A DNA stretch of 64,000 nt, taken from assembly GCF_015234355.1 (NCBI RefSeq), contig NZ_JADGMV010000002.1, positions 62,001-126,000 on the forward strand, written 5' to 3'. The notes beneath the pieces were generated by a model. It had not been told where the DNA came from, ran no database searches, and saw only the letters and a list, made by a program, of their open reading frames with translations. A program made the position numbers and the translations under genes. Positions 46,521 to 56,437 of this stretch are shown piece after piece (the first letter of the stretch is position 1; each line of letters opens with the position of its first letter). The stretch is from Psychrobacter sp. NG25 (GTDB lineage Bacteria > Pseudomonadota > Gammaproteobacteria > Pseudomonadales > Moraxellaceae).

Positions 46521-46653
46521 CTAGTACGTTCTAAAAATATCAGTAGATGTTACAGCCTGTTCTCTAAACCACTTATGCTTAGGCGCTTTTTGATATTTAT
46601 TGTGCCACAGCATCCGCATGGTAATCGGTGTAGGTTGATAGGGTGGTGGGGAT
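46521..46653 (-). pseudogene. LysR-type regulator C-terminal remnant
   Basis: The minus frame reads TPITMRMLWHNKYQKAPKHK followed by WFREQAVTS and a stop. It matches the typical LTTR tail (a LWHxRYxxxPxHxWLRE pattern). All upstream domains are absent; a stop precedes the fragment in frame. A relic of a deleted regulator gene. Confidence 0.5.
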
Positions 46654-46810
46654 ATTGGTCATTAGTAGCTATGATGTCTAAGTGCTACGGGTATGAATGT
46701 TTCTAGAGCGCTGTTCACAAGCATGAGAAAGGTTGCAAATAATCTATCCCAACAGCACTGTATCGAATTTAAAGTAAATCCACTATATTTAGGTTTAAGC
46801 CATACGTTTT

Positions 46811-46848
46811 CTCACAATAGAACTCCTTATAAAGAGTTCTATTGTGAG
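46811..46848. other. Perfect 15-bp inverted repeat after rutR
   Basis: Arms CTCACAATAGAACTC and GAGTTCTATTGTGAG, 8-nt loop, no clear T-run on the rutR strand. Possible terminator or end of a decayed element. Confidence 0.6.
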
Positions 46849-46890
46849 CTGTATTCTTTTAGGTGGTAGTTATACTCAACTAATATCAAA

Positions 46891-47544
46891 TTATACAATC
46901 AAACTATCCACCAGAAGTTGAATACTAGTGTCTAACGCACTATTAGCGAATTTCTTATTTTTTAAACTATGATTACAAACCGCTTCCGTTTGCGTAGAAA
47001 AATCAGAATAGTGCTGAGTGACGGCCCAAATATGAAAAATTAAATGAATGGCAGAAACGGACTTAATCTTGTTATCCGCAATCCATTCATCAATCACTGC
47101 CACTTTTTCTCGAACCAAGGACTTCAAAGGTCCTTTTAATACGGCCATTAAGTGAGGGGCACCTTGCATAATCTCTAAGGCATACAGTCTTGATGCTGCA
47201 GGCGATTTCTTTGAAACTTTATATTTCTCTTCAATGTAGTTTATAAGGGCCTTTCTTGGATCTTGGTTGACATTCATCTCATTCAAAGGTGATAGCCACT
47301 TGCTAAGTACCCTTTCTAGAACGGCAACATACAGAACCTCTTTACTGTCGAAGTAGTAGAATATATTCGATTTAGATATATGAGCTTCTTCAGCGATTTT
47401 TTCCATTCGCGCCCCATTCAATCCTTCTTGAGAGAACACAATCAATGCAGCATTGATGATGTGTTCTTTCTTCTTCAATATCTTTGAACTCGTTTCTATC
47501 TCTTCTTTTAGCACGTATTCTCTCAATGTATGGTTCCTGATCAT
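46891..47544 (-). CDS. rutR: TetR-family regulator RutR of pyrimidine utilisation
   Basis: 217 aa. N-terminal TetR HTH (INAALIVFSQEGLNGARMEK, then HISKSNIFYYFDSKE) and a RutR-type C-terminal domain (LKSLVREKVAVIDEWI, LIFHIWAVTQHYSDF). In E. coli RutR represses the rut operon and senses uracil/thymine. It is divergent from rutA. ATG 47544 lacks a good ribosome site; GTG 47514 with GAGAGA is an alternative start. A palindrome immediately upstream may be its own operator. Confidence 0.9.
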   Translation of the reverse strand: MIRNHTLREYVLKEEIETSSKILKKKEHIINAALIVFSQEGLNGARMEKIAEEAHISKSNIFYYFDSKEVLYVAVLERVLSKWLSPLNEMNVNQDPRKALINYIEEKYKVSKKSPAASRLYALEIMQGAPHLMAVLKGPLKSLVREKVAVIDEWIADNKIKSVSAIHLIFHIWAVTQHYSDFSTQTEAVCNHSLKNKKFANSALDTSIQLLVDSLIV

Positions 47545-47549
47545 AAAGT

Positions 47550-47571
47550 CATGTAAACCTAATTTTACATG
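47550..47571. promoter_or_regulatory. Palindrome at the rutR start, candidate operator
   Basis: CATGTAAA-N6-TTTACATG, perfect 8-bp arms 5 bp upstream of the rutR ATG. TetR-family proteins bind dyads like this for autorepression. It differs from the E. coli RutR consensus TTGACCA-N2-TGGTCAA, of which one half-site (TGGTCAA) occurs near 47627. Confidence 0.45.
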
Positions 47572-47754
47572 ATAATTAAGTCAATTTAGAAAAAGGTTAA
47601 ATCAACCGAGTGTATATACCACTGGTTGGTCAAAACAGACATGTCGACAGCATTTAATCACGCAGCTGTATCGAGTTTATAAGGTATTTGACTATAACGA
47701 TTTGGCACCAAAAAACCCCTCTTTTTTACTCATTCAACATCATTTTTATCAATA

Positions 47755-47831
47755 TGCACTATTAAAAACTTTCTGCACTATTTTACAACATTCTGCACTA
47801 TTTTATAACATCCGCACTATTTTCATGCATA
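47755..47831 (+). promoter_or_regulatory. Four direct repeats, candidate NtrC enhancer array
   Basis: (T/C)GCACTATT begins at 47755, 47774, 47794 and 47813, spaced 19, 20 and 19 bp, about two helical turns. The last unit reads GCAC-N7-ATGC, one base off the NtrC dyad GCAC-N7-GTGC. The array ends about 75 bp upstream of a sigma54-type promoter, where enhancers normally sit. Confidence 0.6.
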
Positions 47832-47904
47832 TTTTTAAACCATATGGTCTAAAAATTTTTGCATATAAAAACGGTAAGTATTTGATAAATAACAATTAAT
47901 TAAT

Positions 47905-47920
47905 TTGGCATAAATTATGC
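47905..47920 (+). promoter_or_regulatory. Sigma54 (-24/-12) promoter candidate for rutA operon
   Basis: TTGGCATAAATTATGC with GG at 47907-47908 and GC at 47919-47920, the exact 12-bp register for RpoN. Predicted start near 47932, 60 nt before the rutA ATG. The E. coli rut operon is likewise NtrC/sigma54-activated. Confidence 0.65.
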
Positions 47921-47990
47921 TACGTAAAAAACATGAAATAATCTTTATTTCTTTTATAGCTCTTTCTTCCTCAAACTTATAGGTGAAATT

Positions 47991-49094
47991 ATGGAAATAG
48001 GTATTTTTTGTCCGATTGGCAACAATGGCTGGTTAATTTCAAAAAACGCGCCGCAGTACAAGCCAACATTTGAGCTTAATAAGCAAATTGTGCAACGTGC
48101 TGAGCACTATGGCTTCGATTTTGCGCTTTCAATGATTAAGCTACGCGGCTTTGGCGGGGAGACGGAGTTTTGGGATTATAACCTTGAAAGCTTTACCTTA
48201 ATGGCAGGATTGGCTGCGGTCACGTCCAAGATAAAAATCTATGCCACATCGGCGACTTTGGTCATGCCACCTGCAATCGTAGCAAGAATGGCATCGACGC
48301 TTGATAGCATCTCAAACGGACGTTTTGGATTGAATGTCGTGACTGGCTGGCAAGAAGCAGAATATGGACAAATGGGAATGTGGCCAGGCGATGATTATTT
48401 TGGTAAGCGCTATGACTACCTATCTGAATATGTCCAAATTTTGAGAGATCTGTGGGCGACAGGCCAATCTGATTTGAAAGGTGAGTTCTTCCAGATGGAT
48501 GACTGTCAAGTGAAGCCCATTCCAAAAGCGGATATGAAGATTATCTGTGCGGGTCAATCAGATACAGGGTTAGCGTTTTCTGCAAAACATGCTGATTACA
48601 ACTTTGTCTTTGGTAAAGGTCTAAACACACCTACCGCTTATGCCGGTATCAATGACCGTCTAAAGGTACACACGGATCAGACGGGCCGTAATGTTCCGAC
48701 CTATGTCCTCTTTATGGTCATTGCAGATGAGACCGATGAAAAAGCCCAAGCAAAATGGCAATCATACAATGATGGTGCGGATTTTGAAGCCATTGATTGG
48801 TTGCAGTCACAAGGCGGTAAAGACAAAACATCAGGCAAAGATACCAATATTCGCCATATGGCCTCAAGCGTTTCACCAGTCAATATCAATATGGGTACGC
48901 TGGTCGGCTCCTTTGAAAATGTCGCCAGCATGTTAGACGAAGTTGGTGAGATACAAGGTACTGATGGCGTCTTACTTACTTTTGATGATTTCGTGCAAGG
49001 TGTTGAAGATTTTGGCAGTAAGATTCAGCCCCTTATGAAGAGCCGTATCAATGTCGATACCCCAGTTGCCAGTCAAGCTGTCAGCGAAGCTTAA
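47991..49094 (+). CDS. rutA: Pyrimidine monooxygenase RutA
   Basis: 367 aa, luciferase-like flavin monooxygenase fold. Signature [20 protein letters not shown] at the N-terminus, [12 protein letters not shown], and [19 protein letters not shown]. It opens the uracil/thymine ring between N3 and C4 using FMNH2 and O2, giving ureidoacrylate. Reduced flavin comes from RutF encoded downstream. AGGTGAAA precedes the ATG. First gene of the rut operon. Confidence 0.97.
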   Translation: MEIGIFCPIGNNGWLISKNAPQYKPTFELNKQIVQRAEHYGFDFALSMIKLRGFGGETEFWDYNLESFTLMAGLAAVTSKIKIYATSATLVMPPAIVARMASTLDSISNGRFGLNVVTGWQEAEYGQMGMWPGDDYFGKRYDYLSEYVQILRDLWATGQSDLKGEFFQMDDCQVKPIPKADMKIICAGQSDTGLAFSAKHADYNFVFGKGLNTPTAYAGINDRLKVHTDQTGRNVPTYVLFMVIADETDEKAQAKWQSYNDGADFEAIDWLQSQGGKDKTSGKDTNIRHMASSVSPVNINMGTLVGSFENVASMLDEVGEIQGTDGVLLTFDDFVQGVEDFGSKIQPLMKSRINVDTPVASQAVSEA

Positions 49095-49108
49095 TAAAAG
49101 GAGCGGAT

Positions 49109-49828
49109 ATGAATTCGGTTAATACAATTTGTGCAGACTTTACCAAGGAATCCTCTCCTGTTTTAGAGTCGTTGCCTGAACCTATCAAGTTAGATCCCTC
49201 ACAGACGGCCTTGATCGTAGTAGATATGCAAAACGCTTATGCTAGCCAAGGCGGTTATCTAGATTTGGCTGGGTTTGATGTCACAACGACCAAACCTGTC
49301 ATAGATAAAATCAAGCAAGCCGTGGATATTGCGCATCAAGCCGGTATACAAGTCATCTACTTCAGAAATGGCTGGGACAATAAATATGTGGAGGCTGGTG
49401 GTAGTGGATCACCTAATTATCACAAATCAAATGCCTTAAAAACCATGCGTAAGAATCCTGAAATTGAAGGAACGTTATTGGCGAAAGGGGGCTGGGATTA
49501 CGAGTTGGTCGACGAGCTGAGCCCTGCGCCTCAAGACATCGTTATAGATAAACCTCGTTATAGCGGCTTTGCGAATACTAACTTTGATAGCGTATTGCGG
49601 TCACGAGGCATACGTAACTTATTGCTCACTGGTATCGCAACTAACGTTTGTGTTGAATCTACGCTTCGAGATGGATTTTTCCTTGAGTATTTTGGGGTGT
49701 TATTAGATGACGCTTGTTATCAGGCAGGACCAGTAGAGGCTCATGAGGCCACACTATATAACGTAAAAACATTTTTTGGTTGGGTGTCTGATGTTGCAAG
49801 CATGCAGCAGTGCTTTTCGAATAGCTAA
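49109..49828 (+). CDS. rutB: Ureidoacrylate amidohydrolase RutB
   Basis: 239 aa, isochorismatase-like cysteine hydrolase. Catalytic triad visible: Asp in VVDMQNAY near 38, Lys in DKPRYSGF near 147, Cys in TNVCVEST near 180. It hydrolyses ureidoacrylate to aminoacrylate and carbamate (which yields NH3 and CO2). 14 bp after rutA with AAAGGAG. Confidence 0.97.
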   Translation: MNSVNTICADFTKESSPVLESLPEPIKLDPSQTALIVVDMQNAYASQGGYLDLAGFDVTTTKPVIDKIKQAVDIAHQAGIQVIYFRNGWDNKYVEAGGSGSPNYHKSNALKTMRKNPEIEGTLLAKGGWDYELVDELSPAPQDIVIDKPRYSGFANTNFDSVLRSRGIRNLLLTGIATNVCVESTLRDGFFLEYFGVLLDDACYQAGPVEAHEATLYNVKTFFGWVSDVASMQQCFSNS

Positions 49829-49903
49829 CGTTTTACTTAGCCAGTTTTTAGCAACCTAAACCAAGCGCTTCATACTTAACCTAACCGCAATAGGAATGTA
49901 GAT

Positions 49904-50287
49904 ATGTCTAAACAAGTGATTATCCCTGAAGGTACCAGCAAGCCACTAGCCCCTTATGTCCCAGCGACTAAGGCCGATAACATCGTTTATGTCTCAGGTA
50001 CTTTACCCTTTGATGAAAATAACGATGTCGTACATGTGGGTGATGCCGCTGCTCAAACTCGCCATGTGTTAACGACGATCAAAAACGTTATTCAAACCGC
50101 TGGCGGCGATATGGATGACGTGACATTTAATTCAATCTTTGTAAAAGATTGGGCAGATTATGACGCGGTCAATCAAGTCTATGCAGAATTCTTTCCCAAT
50201 GAAAAGCCAGCAAGATTTTGTATCCAATGCGGGTTGGTAAAACCAGACGCTTTGGTCGAAATCGCATCCATAGCGCACATTGGATAA
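49904..50287 (+). CDS. rutC: RutC, RidA-family 3-aminoacrylate deaminase
   Basis: 127 aa, YjgF/RidA trimeric fold. [23 protein letters not shown], an active-site Arg in [18 protein letters not shown], and terminal Glu in [10 protein letters not shown]. It speeds conversion of aminoacrylate to malonic semialdehyde plus ammonia. ATAGGAA precedes the ATG. Confidence 0.96.
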   Translation: MSKQVIIPEGTSKPLAPYVPATKADNIVYVSGTLPFDENNDVVHVGDAAAQTRHVLTTIKNVIQTAGGDMDDVTFNSIFVKDWADYDAVNQVYAEFFPNEKPARFCIQCGLVKPDALVEIASIAHIG

Positions 50288-50341
50288 AGACCTGTTTAAA
50301 AATGACTGCAGTTAGTGAATTTAAAGTTACCTGACATGGAA

Positions 50342-50350
50342 CCCCCCCCC
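50342..50350 (+). repeat. Poly-C(9) homopolymer tract between rutC and rutF
   Basis: A run of nine C residues, unusual in this sequence, lies in the 136-bp gap 74 bp before rutF. Long C tracts are slippage-prone and could alter spacing of an internal promoter or mRNA structure. Confidence 0.85.
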
Positions 50351-50423
50351 TAGCATTGGACTGTAGTAGGGCGCTTTAGTTAACTACACATGTGGCGGAA
50401 TATTGTTTAAAAGGAAATGACAG

Positions 50424-51005
50424 ATGAATACAGTAATTAAAGAAAGCCAAGTAACGCAATCCTCATTAATGAAACATAAATCTAAAGAATCATTCACCTC
50501 TACGGCAGCAAACTTAACTGACATGCAGCAATCTTTTAGAGATGCGATGAGTAATTTGGCTGCCGCCGTCAACATTATCACCACTGAGGGTCCAGCAGGG
50601 CGGGCAGGATTTACCGCCTCTGCTGTGTGTAGTGTCACTGACTCACCACCAACCCTATTGGTATGTTTAAACAGAAGCGCTTCTGTCTATCATTATTTTA
50701 AAGAAAACATGGTGCTATGCGTCAATACACTTGCTCTTGAACATAAAGATTTAAGCGGTGTGTTCGGGGGTAAAAAATCTCTAGAAGAAAGGTTCGATCA
50801 AGGCAGCTGGTCTACGCTGTCGACAGGATCGCCTGTACTAGAAGATGCCAGTATCTCTTTTGATTGCAAGATCAAACTCATTAGCTCGGTGGGAACTCAC
50901 GATATTCTTATTTGTGAAGTATTGGATATCAAACACAAGCCTAATTGTGACAGTCTCATTTATTTTAATCGAGACTACCATCAATTAAGTAAGTGCACGA
51001 ACTAA
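50424..51005 (+). CDS. rutF: Flavin reductase RutF
   Basis: 193 aa, flavin-reductase-like FMN-binding split-barrel domain starting near residue 33: [40 protein letters not shown], then DLSGVFGGK. The N-terminal 30 residues are an unusual extension. It supplies reduced FMN to RutA using NADH. AAAGGAAA precedes the ATG. Confidence 0.95.
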   Translation: MNTVIKESQVTQSSLMKHKSKESFTSTAANLTDMQQSFRDAMSNLAAAVNIITTEGPAGRAGFTASAVCSVTDSPPTLLVCLNRSASVYHYFKENMVLCVNTLALEHKDLSGVFGGKKSLEERFDQGSWSTLSTGSPVLEDASISFDCKIKLISSVGTHDILICEVLDIKHKPNCDSLIYFNRDYHQLSKCTN

Positions 51006-51038
51006 GTATCATCCCTCTACTTTTTAAGGATATTTAAA

Positions 51039-52397
51039 ATGGATAAATGGTTTGTTAAATGGCGTCCCTATACTGGAAACCTAGAAACGACGCCGGTAGG
51101 TATCAATGAGTATCTACCAATGGGTAAAAGTGTGGTATTAGGCGCACAGCACTCATTCGCAATGTTCGGCGCGACAATCTTAGCTCCCTTACTGATGGGC
51201 TTTGATCCTAGCTTAACCATGCTGATTACTGGTATAGGTACGATACTTTTCTTTCTCATTACTGGCGGGCACGTACCAAGCTATTTAGGCTCCAGCTTTG
51301 CATTTATCGGGGCGGTAGCAGCAGTAACAGGCTATAGCGGCACTGGTATCAATCCAAATATTGGTATTGCGCTGGGGGGCACACTGGTCTGCGGGGTCTT
51401 ATACGCATTGATGGGTCTGCTGGTGATGAAGACAGGTGCAGGATGGATTGAGAACTTGATGCCACCTGTGGTCACAGGGTCCATTGTGATGATTATCGGG
51501 TTGAACTTAGCGCCTGTCACCATACAAAGCGTCATTGGCAGTAGCTTTGATTCTTGGATGGCTTTAGTCACCGTGTTGTGTATCTGTTCAGTTGCCGTAT
51601 TCACCAAAGGTATGGTCAGACGCTTGTTATTGTTAATAGGACTGGTCGCCGCGTATTTCATTTATTTCCTATTAACGAATGTGATGGGTATGGGCAAACC
51701 TATCGATTTTAGTCCAATTGCGAATGCTGCTTGGTTCGGTCTGCCAACACTATATTCTCCTGTCTTTGAGACTAGTGCCATATTAGTCATCGCACCCGTC
51801 TTTATCATCTTAATCGCTGAAAACCTTGGTCATTTCAAAGCAGTAGAGGCCATGACTGGCAAAAGTATCTCACCTTATATGGGTAGAGCGTTCTTCGCTG
51901 ACGGCCTTTGTACCACGCTTTCGGCTTCGGTAGGCGGCACTGGTATGACGACCTATGCAGAAAACATCGGCGTGATGGCCGCGACCAAAATCTACTCTAC
52001 AGTCGTCTTTGTCATAGCAGGTGTCTTCGCCATTCTATTGGGCTTATCCCCTAAGTTTGGCACCTTGATCAGTACCATTCCTGTGGCCATTTTGACAGGT
52101 GCTTCAATCGTTGTCTTCGGTTTGATTACGATCGCCGGCGCGCGTATTTGGATGAATGCAAAAATTGATTTTAGTAAGAATGGCAATATGTTGGTAGCCG
52201 CCGTTCCAGTCATCCTAGGCACTGGCAACTATTCACTAAACATTGCGGGCTTCGATTTAGGTGGTATCGGTACCGCTACTTTTTTAGCCATTCTTATGAA
52301 CCTCGCTTTCAATTTTAAAAACAAAGAAAAAGAGATGAGCGTGACCACTGATAAAGAAGTCGTTACTTCAGAGCCGCTCTTGAAGCTCAATACATAA
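51039..52397 (+). CDS. rutG: Uracil/pyrimidine permease RutG (NCS2 family)
   Basis: 452 aa with about 14 membrane segments. NCS2 motifs include [20 protein letters not shown] near the N-terminus, and [20 protein letters not shown] and [17 protein letters not shown] in the substrate-binding core. It imports uracil or thymine by proton symport. AAGGATAT precedes the ATG; 33 bp after rutF. Confidence 0.96.
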   Translation: MDKWFVKWRPYTGNLETTPVGINEYLPMGKSVVLGAQHSFAMFGATILAPLLMGFDPSLTMLITGIGTILFFLITGGHVPSYLGSSFAFIGAVAAVTGYSGTGINPNIGIALGGTLVCGVLYALMGLLVMKTGAGWIENLMPPVVTGSIVMIIGLNLAPVTIQSVIGSSFDSWMALVTVLCICSVAVFTKGMVRRLLLLIGLVAAYFIYFLLTNVMGMGKPIDFSPIANAAWFGLPTLYSPVFETSAILVIAPVFIILIAENLGHFKAVEAMTGKSISPYMGRAFFADGLCTTLSASVGGTGMTTYAENIGVMAATKIYSTVVFVIAGVFAILLGLSPKFGTLISTIPVAILTGASIVVFGLITIAGARIWMNAKIDFSKNGNMLVAAVPVILGTGNYSLNIAGFDLGGIGTATFLAILMNLAFNFKNKEKEMSVTTDKEVVTSEPLLKLNT

Positions 52398-52437
52398 ATT
52401 TAAACACTTATTTGATATTACCTTAAGGAATCGTGTC

Positions 52438-53937
52438 ATGACTGCAGAACTACGCAACGTACAACAATTGATAAACGGCGAATTTACTGAATCGACTACC
52501 ACAGAATGGATTGATATCACCAATCCAGCCACTCAAGAAGTTATCGCCAAGGTACCACAATCAACACCTGAGGAAATTGATCAAGCCATCAAAATGGCCG
52601 CTGAGGCTTTTAAGAGCTGGCGTATCACACCAATCAGCAAAAGAGCCCGTGTTTTCTTAAAGTATCAACAACTGATACGTGAGAATATGGATGAACTGGC
52701 GGCGCTACTGACTGAAGAGCAAGGTAAGACACTGGCAGATGCTAGAGGCGATGTGTTTAGAGGTCTTGAGGTCGTAGAACACGCATCAGGTATCGGTAAC
52801 TTGCAACAAGGGGGCTACATTGAAAACGTCGCTAGTAGTGTTGATATGTATACCGTGCAGCAGCCAATAGGCGTCTGTGCAGGTATTACCCCCTTTAACT
52901 TTCCTGCCATGATACCGCTATGGATGTTTCCAATGGCCATCGCCACAGGCAACACGTTCATCTTAAAACCCTCTGAACAAAATCCAATCGTTACCATGAG
53001 GTTGGTCGAGTTGGCCCTTGAAGCAGGTATACCGAAAGGGGTGTTAAGTGTCGTTCATGGTAGTAAAGATACAGTAGATGCGCTGTGCGATCACCCTGAC
53101 ATAAAAGCGATATCTTTCGTTGGTTCAACAGCAGTGGGCAAGCATGTCTATGACCGTGCAGGTCAGGCTGGCAAACGTGTGCAATGTATGATGGGTGCGA
53201 AAAACCATGCCGTTATCATGCCTGATGCCAATAAAGAACAAAGTCTGAATCAGTTAGCAGGCGCAGCATTTGGTGCAGCAGGTCAGCGATGCATGGCACT
53301 GTCTGTCGTGGTATTGGTTGGGGAATCTAAACAGTGGGTTGATGAAATTGTAGAAAAATCAGCACAGCTAGTCGTTGCCGCTGGCAAGGATGACAAGGAT
53401 TTGGGACCTCTAATATCTAAGCAAGCCAAAGCCCGTGTCGAGCGCTTAATCCAAGCTGGTATAGATGAAGGTGCGCATCTAAGACTAGATGGGCGTGGTT
53501 GTCAGGTAGCAGGTTATGAAGAGGGTAACTTTGTTGGCCCAACTATCTTAGATCATGTAACCACTGATATGAGCTGCTATACCGAAGAGATCTTTGGTCC
53601 TGTCCTATGCATTATGTATGCCGACACGCTTGAGGAAGCCATTGAGATTATCAATACCAATCCAAATGGTAATGGCACTGCCATTTTTACCCAGTCTGGC
53701 GCCCATGCACATAAGTTCCAACAAGATATCGATGTTGGACAAGTTGGCATTAATTTACCAATTCCAGTACCGCTACCTATGTTTTCGTTTACAGGGTCTA
53801 GAGCCAGTAAGCTCGGTGACTTAGGTCCTTATGGCAAGCAAGCGGTGCAGTTTTATACACAGACTAAAACAGTGATATCACGTTGGTTTGATGAAGATGC
53901 TAGTGAAGGCGTAAATACTACTATCTCTATGAAGTAG
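52438..53937 (+). CDS. mmsA: (Methyl)malonate-semialdehyde dehydrogenase, CoA-acylating
   Basis: 499 aa, ALDH superfamily. [20 protein letters not shown] near 150-170, [16 protein letters not shown], and catalytic Cys in AGQRCMALS near 284; [20 protein letters not shown] is MmsA-type. It converts malonic semialdehyde, the end product of the Rut route, to acetyl-CoA and CO2. For thymine, the methyl analogue gives propionyl-CoA. So carbon as well as nitrogen can be recovered. TAAGGAA precedes the ATG. Confidence 0.94.
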   Translation: MTAELRNVQQLINGEFTESTTTEWIDITNPATQEVIAKVPQSTPEEIDQAIKMAAEAFKSWRITPISKRARVFLKYQQLIRENMDELAALLTEEQGKTLADARGDVFRGLEVVEHASGIGNLQQGGYIENVASSVDMYTVQQPIGVCAGITPFNFPAMIPLWMFPMAIATGNTFILKPSEQNPIVTMRLVELALEAGIPKGVLSVVHGSKDTVDALCDHPDIKAISFVGSTAVGKHVYDRAGQAGKRVQCMMGAKNHAVIMPDANKEQSLNQLAGAAFGAAGQRCMALSVVVLVGESKQWVDEIVEKSAQLVVAAGKDDKDLGPLISKQAKARVERLIQAGIDEGAHLRLDGRGCQVAGYEEGNFVGPTILDHVTTDMSCYTEEIFGPVLCIMYADTLEEAIEIINTNPNGNGTAIFTQSGAHAHKFQQDIDVGQVGINLPIPVPLPMFSFTGSRASKLGDLGPYGKQAVQFYTQTKTVISRWFDEDASEGVNTTISMK

Positions 53938-54046
53938 CTATACGGCCGTATCAAACGTAGGACGTTATGTAGAGCGTGTGATTAATTGACAACAGGCTCT
54001 ACATAACAACATACAAAAGCAAATATAAATGCAAATGGTGGATTTT

Positions 54047-54748
54047 ATGAATATCAATACAATACCGGAAATCATTGAAGATATTAAAGCAGGCAAGATG
54101 GTCATAATCATGGATGATGAGGATCGGGAAAATGAAGGTGACCTGATTATGGCAGCCAGTTTGGCCAAACCTGATGATATTAACTTTATGATTACACATG
54201 CCAGAGGTTTGGTTTGTTTGACCTTGACCTCCGAGCGTTGCAAAAAATTAAAACTACCTCTGATGTGCAAAGACAACCAAGCACCTTACAGTACAAATTT
54301 CACCGTTTCCATTGATGCAGCAAAAGGGGTAAGTACCGGTATATCAACGGCAGATAGAGCTCAGACTATCAGAACTGCAGTATCTCAAGACGTTACCTTT
54401 GATGACGTCGTAACCCCAGGTCATATCTTTCCATTAGTGGCTAAAGAAGGGGGTGTCTTAGAGCGGGCTGGGCATACGGAGGCAGGTTGCGACCTAACGA
54501 GACTGGCTGGCTTGGAGCCTGCTGCGGTTATTGTAGAGATTATCAACCAAGATGGTAAAATGGCTCGTAGAAATGATCTGATGAAATTCGCCGATACTCA
54601 TAATCTAAAGGTCGGCACCATAGACGCGTTAATTAAATATATTAAATCTCAAGAGACTGTTGAAAGTATAGATAAAGTCGAAAATTTCGAAGAAACCGTA
54701 ACGTATGAATATGATGAAAGCGATGAGCGTACCGTTGAATTGATTTAG
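54047..54748 (+). CDS. ribB: 3,4-dihydroxy-2-butanone 4-phosphate synthase, riboflavin pathway (RibB-type)
   Basis: 233 aa. Mg/substrate motif DDEDRENEGDLIMAA near residues 23-37, then RAGHTEAGCDLTRLAG with the conserved His. It lacks the GTP cyclohydrolase II domain of RibBA. The C-terminus carries an acidic extension (YEYDESDERTVELI). It makes the four-carbon unit for riboflavin. Inside a rut operon it probably raises FMN supply for RutA, RutF and RutE; likely a second copy beyond housekeeping ribB. ATG 54047 follows GGTGGA; ATG 54029 is possible. Confidence 0.92.
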   Translation: MNINTIPEIIEDIKAGKMVIIMDDEDRENEGDLIMAASLAKPDDINFMITHARGLVCLTLTSERCKKLKLPLMCKDNQAPYSTNFTVSIDAAKGVSTGISTADRAQTIRTAVSQDVTFDDVVTPGHIFPLVAKEGGVLERAGHTEAGCDLTRLAGLEPAAVIVEIINQDGKMARRNDLMKFADTHNLKVGTIDALIKYIKSQETVESIDKVENFEETVTYEYDESDERTVELI

Positions 54749-54829
54749 TAAATTTAATTTAACTTGATTTTATAAGCTATTAGATACTTTTACCGCAATT
54801 TGAAATTTACTAAAATTGGATGAAACCCT

Positions 54830-55606
54830 ATGTTAGTTAAAAAATATCCTTGTAAGAACGACACGACAGAAACGATCGTATTTAGTTCAGGTTTAGGCGG
54901 GCATGCTGATTTTTGGTTACCTCAAATTGAGAGTTTTACCGAGCATTACCATGTGATTTGCTACGAACAAGAGGGCGTGTCGCCTGATAGCGATCTCTTA
55001 CCCGATGACTATTCTATGCAAGATTTAGCGGATCAATTAATTGAAATATTAGAACAAGAAGGGCTGTCTAATTGTCATTTCATCGGTCACGCGCTTGGCG
55101 GATTTATCGGTATGGAAGTCGCTTATAAAGCGCCAGAGTTGTTAAATAAACTAGTCATCTTAAATGGGTGGGAAAGCCTCGATCCTCATACTATCAAATG
55201 TTTTAGCATGCGACAAAGCTTGATAGAAAATACAGGTATAGAAGCATTTGTACGCGCCCAAGCGATATTTTTGTACCCACCTATATGGATATCAGACAAC
55301 ATAGAAGCACTCACGCAAAAAGAAGATAAAGCCATTGCTAACTTTGCTCCCGTTAAGAACGTCTTAACGAGATTAAAAGCCTTGCAGTCTTATCAACCTC
55401 TGATAAACGCTAAGCATATCAAAAACAAAACGTTGGTTTTAAGCAATCTTGATGATGTGTTGGTGCCATGGCAACGTGGTCTGGCTTTAGCCGATAATAT
55501 GCAAAATGCTCAATTTGAGTTAATGCTGACGGGTGGACATGGCAGTACAATCACAGAGACCTGCTCAACCAATAGCAAAATCCTTAAATTCTTATCTAAA
55601 ATTTAA
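54830..55606 (+). CDS. rutD: RutD, alpha/beta-hydrolase-fold aminoacrylate hydrolase
   Basis: 258 aa. FSSGLGGHADFWLPQIESF near residues 20-40 and the nucleophile elbow GHALGGFIGM near 87. The expected Ser is Ala (GHALG), the same as in E. coli RutD as I recall it. LLNKLVILNGWESLDPHT and a late GGHGS His complete the fold. It accelerates hydrolysis of aminoacrylate. The ribosome site is weak; 81 bp after ribB. Confidence 0.92.
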   Translation: MLVKKYPCKNDTTETIVFSSGLGGHADFWLPQIESFTEHYHVICYEQEGVSPDSDLLPDDYSMQDLADQLIEILEQEGLSNCHFIGHALGGFIGMEVAYKAPELLNKLVILNGWESLDPHTIKCFSMRQSLIENTGIEAFVRAQAIFLYPPIWISDNIEALTQKEDKAIANFAPVKNVLTRLKALQSYQPLINAKHIKNKTLVLSNLDDVLVPWQRGLALADNMQNAQFELMLTGGHGSTITETCSTNSKILKFLSKI

Positions 55607-55624
55607 TATAAATTAGGACGTACT

Positions 55625-56221
55625 ATGACTGATTCCCTATCGTTATCTCCAGAAGATCTAGATCAACTGTTTGGTAAGGCCAGATCCTTTAACGCTTGGC
55701 AACAAAAAGACGTGCCAGATGCACTACTTGAAGAGATATATGACTTAGTTAAAATGGCGCCTACCTCGGCCAATTGTTCACCTGCACGGTTTGTATTTCT
55801 CAGATCTGATGACGCTAAAGCGCGCTTAGAGCCAGCACTGTCCTCAGGTAATATCGAAAAAACAATGACAGCACCTATCACAGTGATTGTCGCTTATGAT
55901 AATGAGTTTTATGAGCAACTTCCTAAATTATTTCCACATACTGATGCTAGATCATGGTTTAACTCTAGCCCTGAACTCATAAAAGAGACGGCGTTTAGAA
56001 ACAGTTCTATGCAAGCGGCTTATCTGATTTTGGCTTGTAGAGCCTTGGGTTTAGATACTGGCCCTATGTCTGGATTTAATAATGAATTGGTGGATAAAAC
56101 CTTTCTTAAAGATAGCAAGTGGACCTCAAATCTACTGATTAATATAGGTTATGGCGAACCTGATCAATTATATAGCCGTCTGCCAAGATTGGACTGTGAT
56201 GAGGCTTGTCAGATTTTATAA
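55625..56221 (+). CDS. rutE: RutE, malonic semialdehyde reductase (nitroreductase family)
   Basis: 198 aa FMN nitroreductase fold. [38 protein letters not shown] (FMN-binding Arg/Ser), [16 protein letters not shown], and [20 protein letters not shown]. It reduces toxic malonic semialdehyde to 3-hydroxypropionate. Together with mmsA it gives two disposal routes. AGGACG precedes the ATG; last gene of the operon. Confidence 0.95.
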   Translation: MTDSLSLSPEDLDQLFGKARSFNAWQQKDVPDALLEEIYDLVKMAPTSANCSPARFVFLRSDDAKARLEPALSSGNIEKTMTAPITVIVAYDNEFYEQLPKLFPHTDARSWFNSSPELIKETAFRNSSMQAAYLILACRALGLDTGPMSGFNNELVDKTFLKDSKWTSNLLINIGYGEPDQLYSRLPRLDCDEACQIL

Positions 56222-56437
56222 GAAACCAATTATTTATCCACTGAACTGTTTGATTTCGGGATTGATAGACTGAATTGATGACACGTGAAGGGGTAGCTGT
56301 TTTTGGATCTGTCATATTCAGGTGCCTAACAATTCGTAGTTCAAAACCTAGTAATAGAGTTCTTACCTAAATAAAAATAGGTGGTCGATAGAGTCTTATA
56401 AGTTTAAAGGCTCAATGAGTGGTAAAGGCAACCACTA

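Larger units (their letters stand above)
46135..46890. other. Intergenic region with LysR remnant and palindrome
   Basis: 756 bp without an intact gene. It contains the LysR C-terminal remnant and the perfect inverted repeat listed separately. The remainder (46135-46520 and 46660-46810) shows nothing I can assign. Confidence 0.5.

Noticed and set aside
46811..46848. Firm call as rutR terminator
   Set aside because: The stem is perfect but no T-run follows on the rutR strand, so it is listed only as an inverted repeat.
47702..47899. 65-aa frame upstream of rutA
   Set aside because: It spans the direct repeats that look regulatory, has no ribosome site and has no protein-like conservation pattern.
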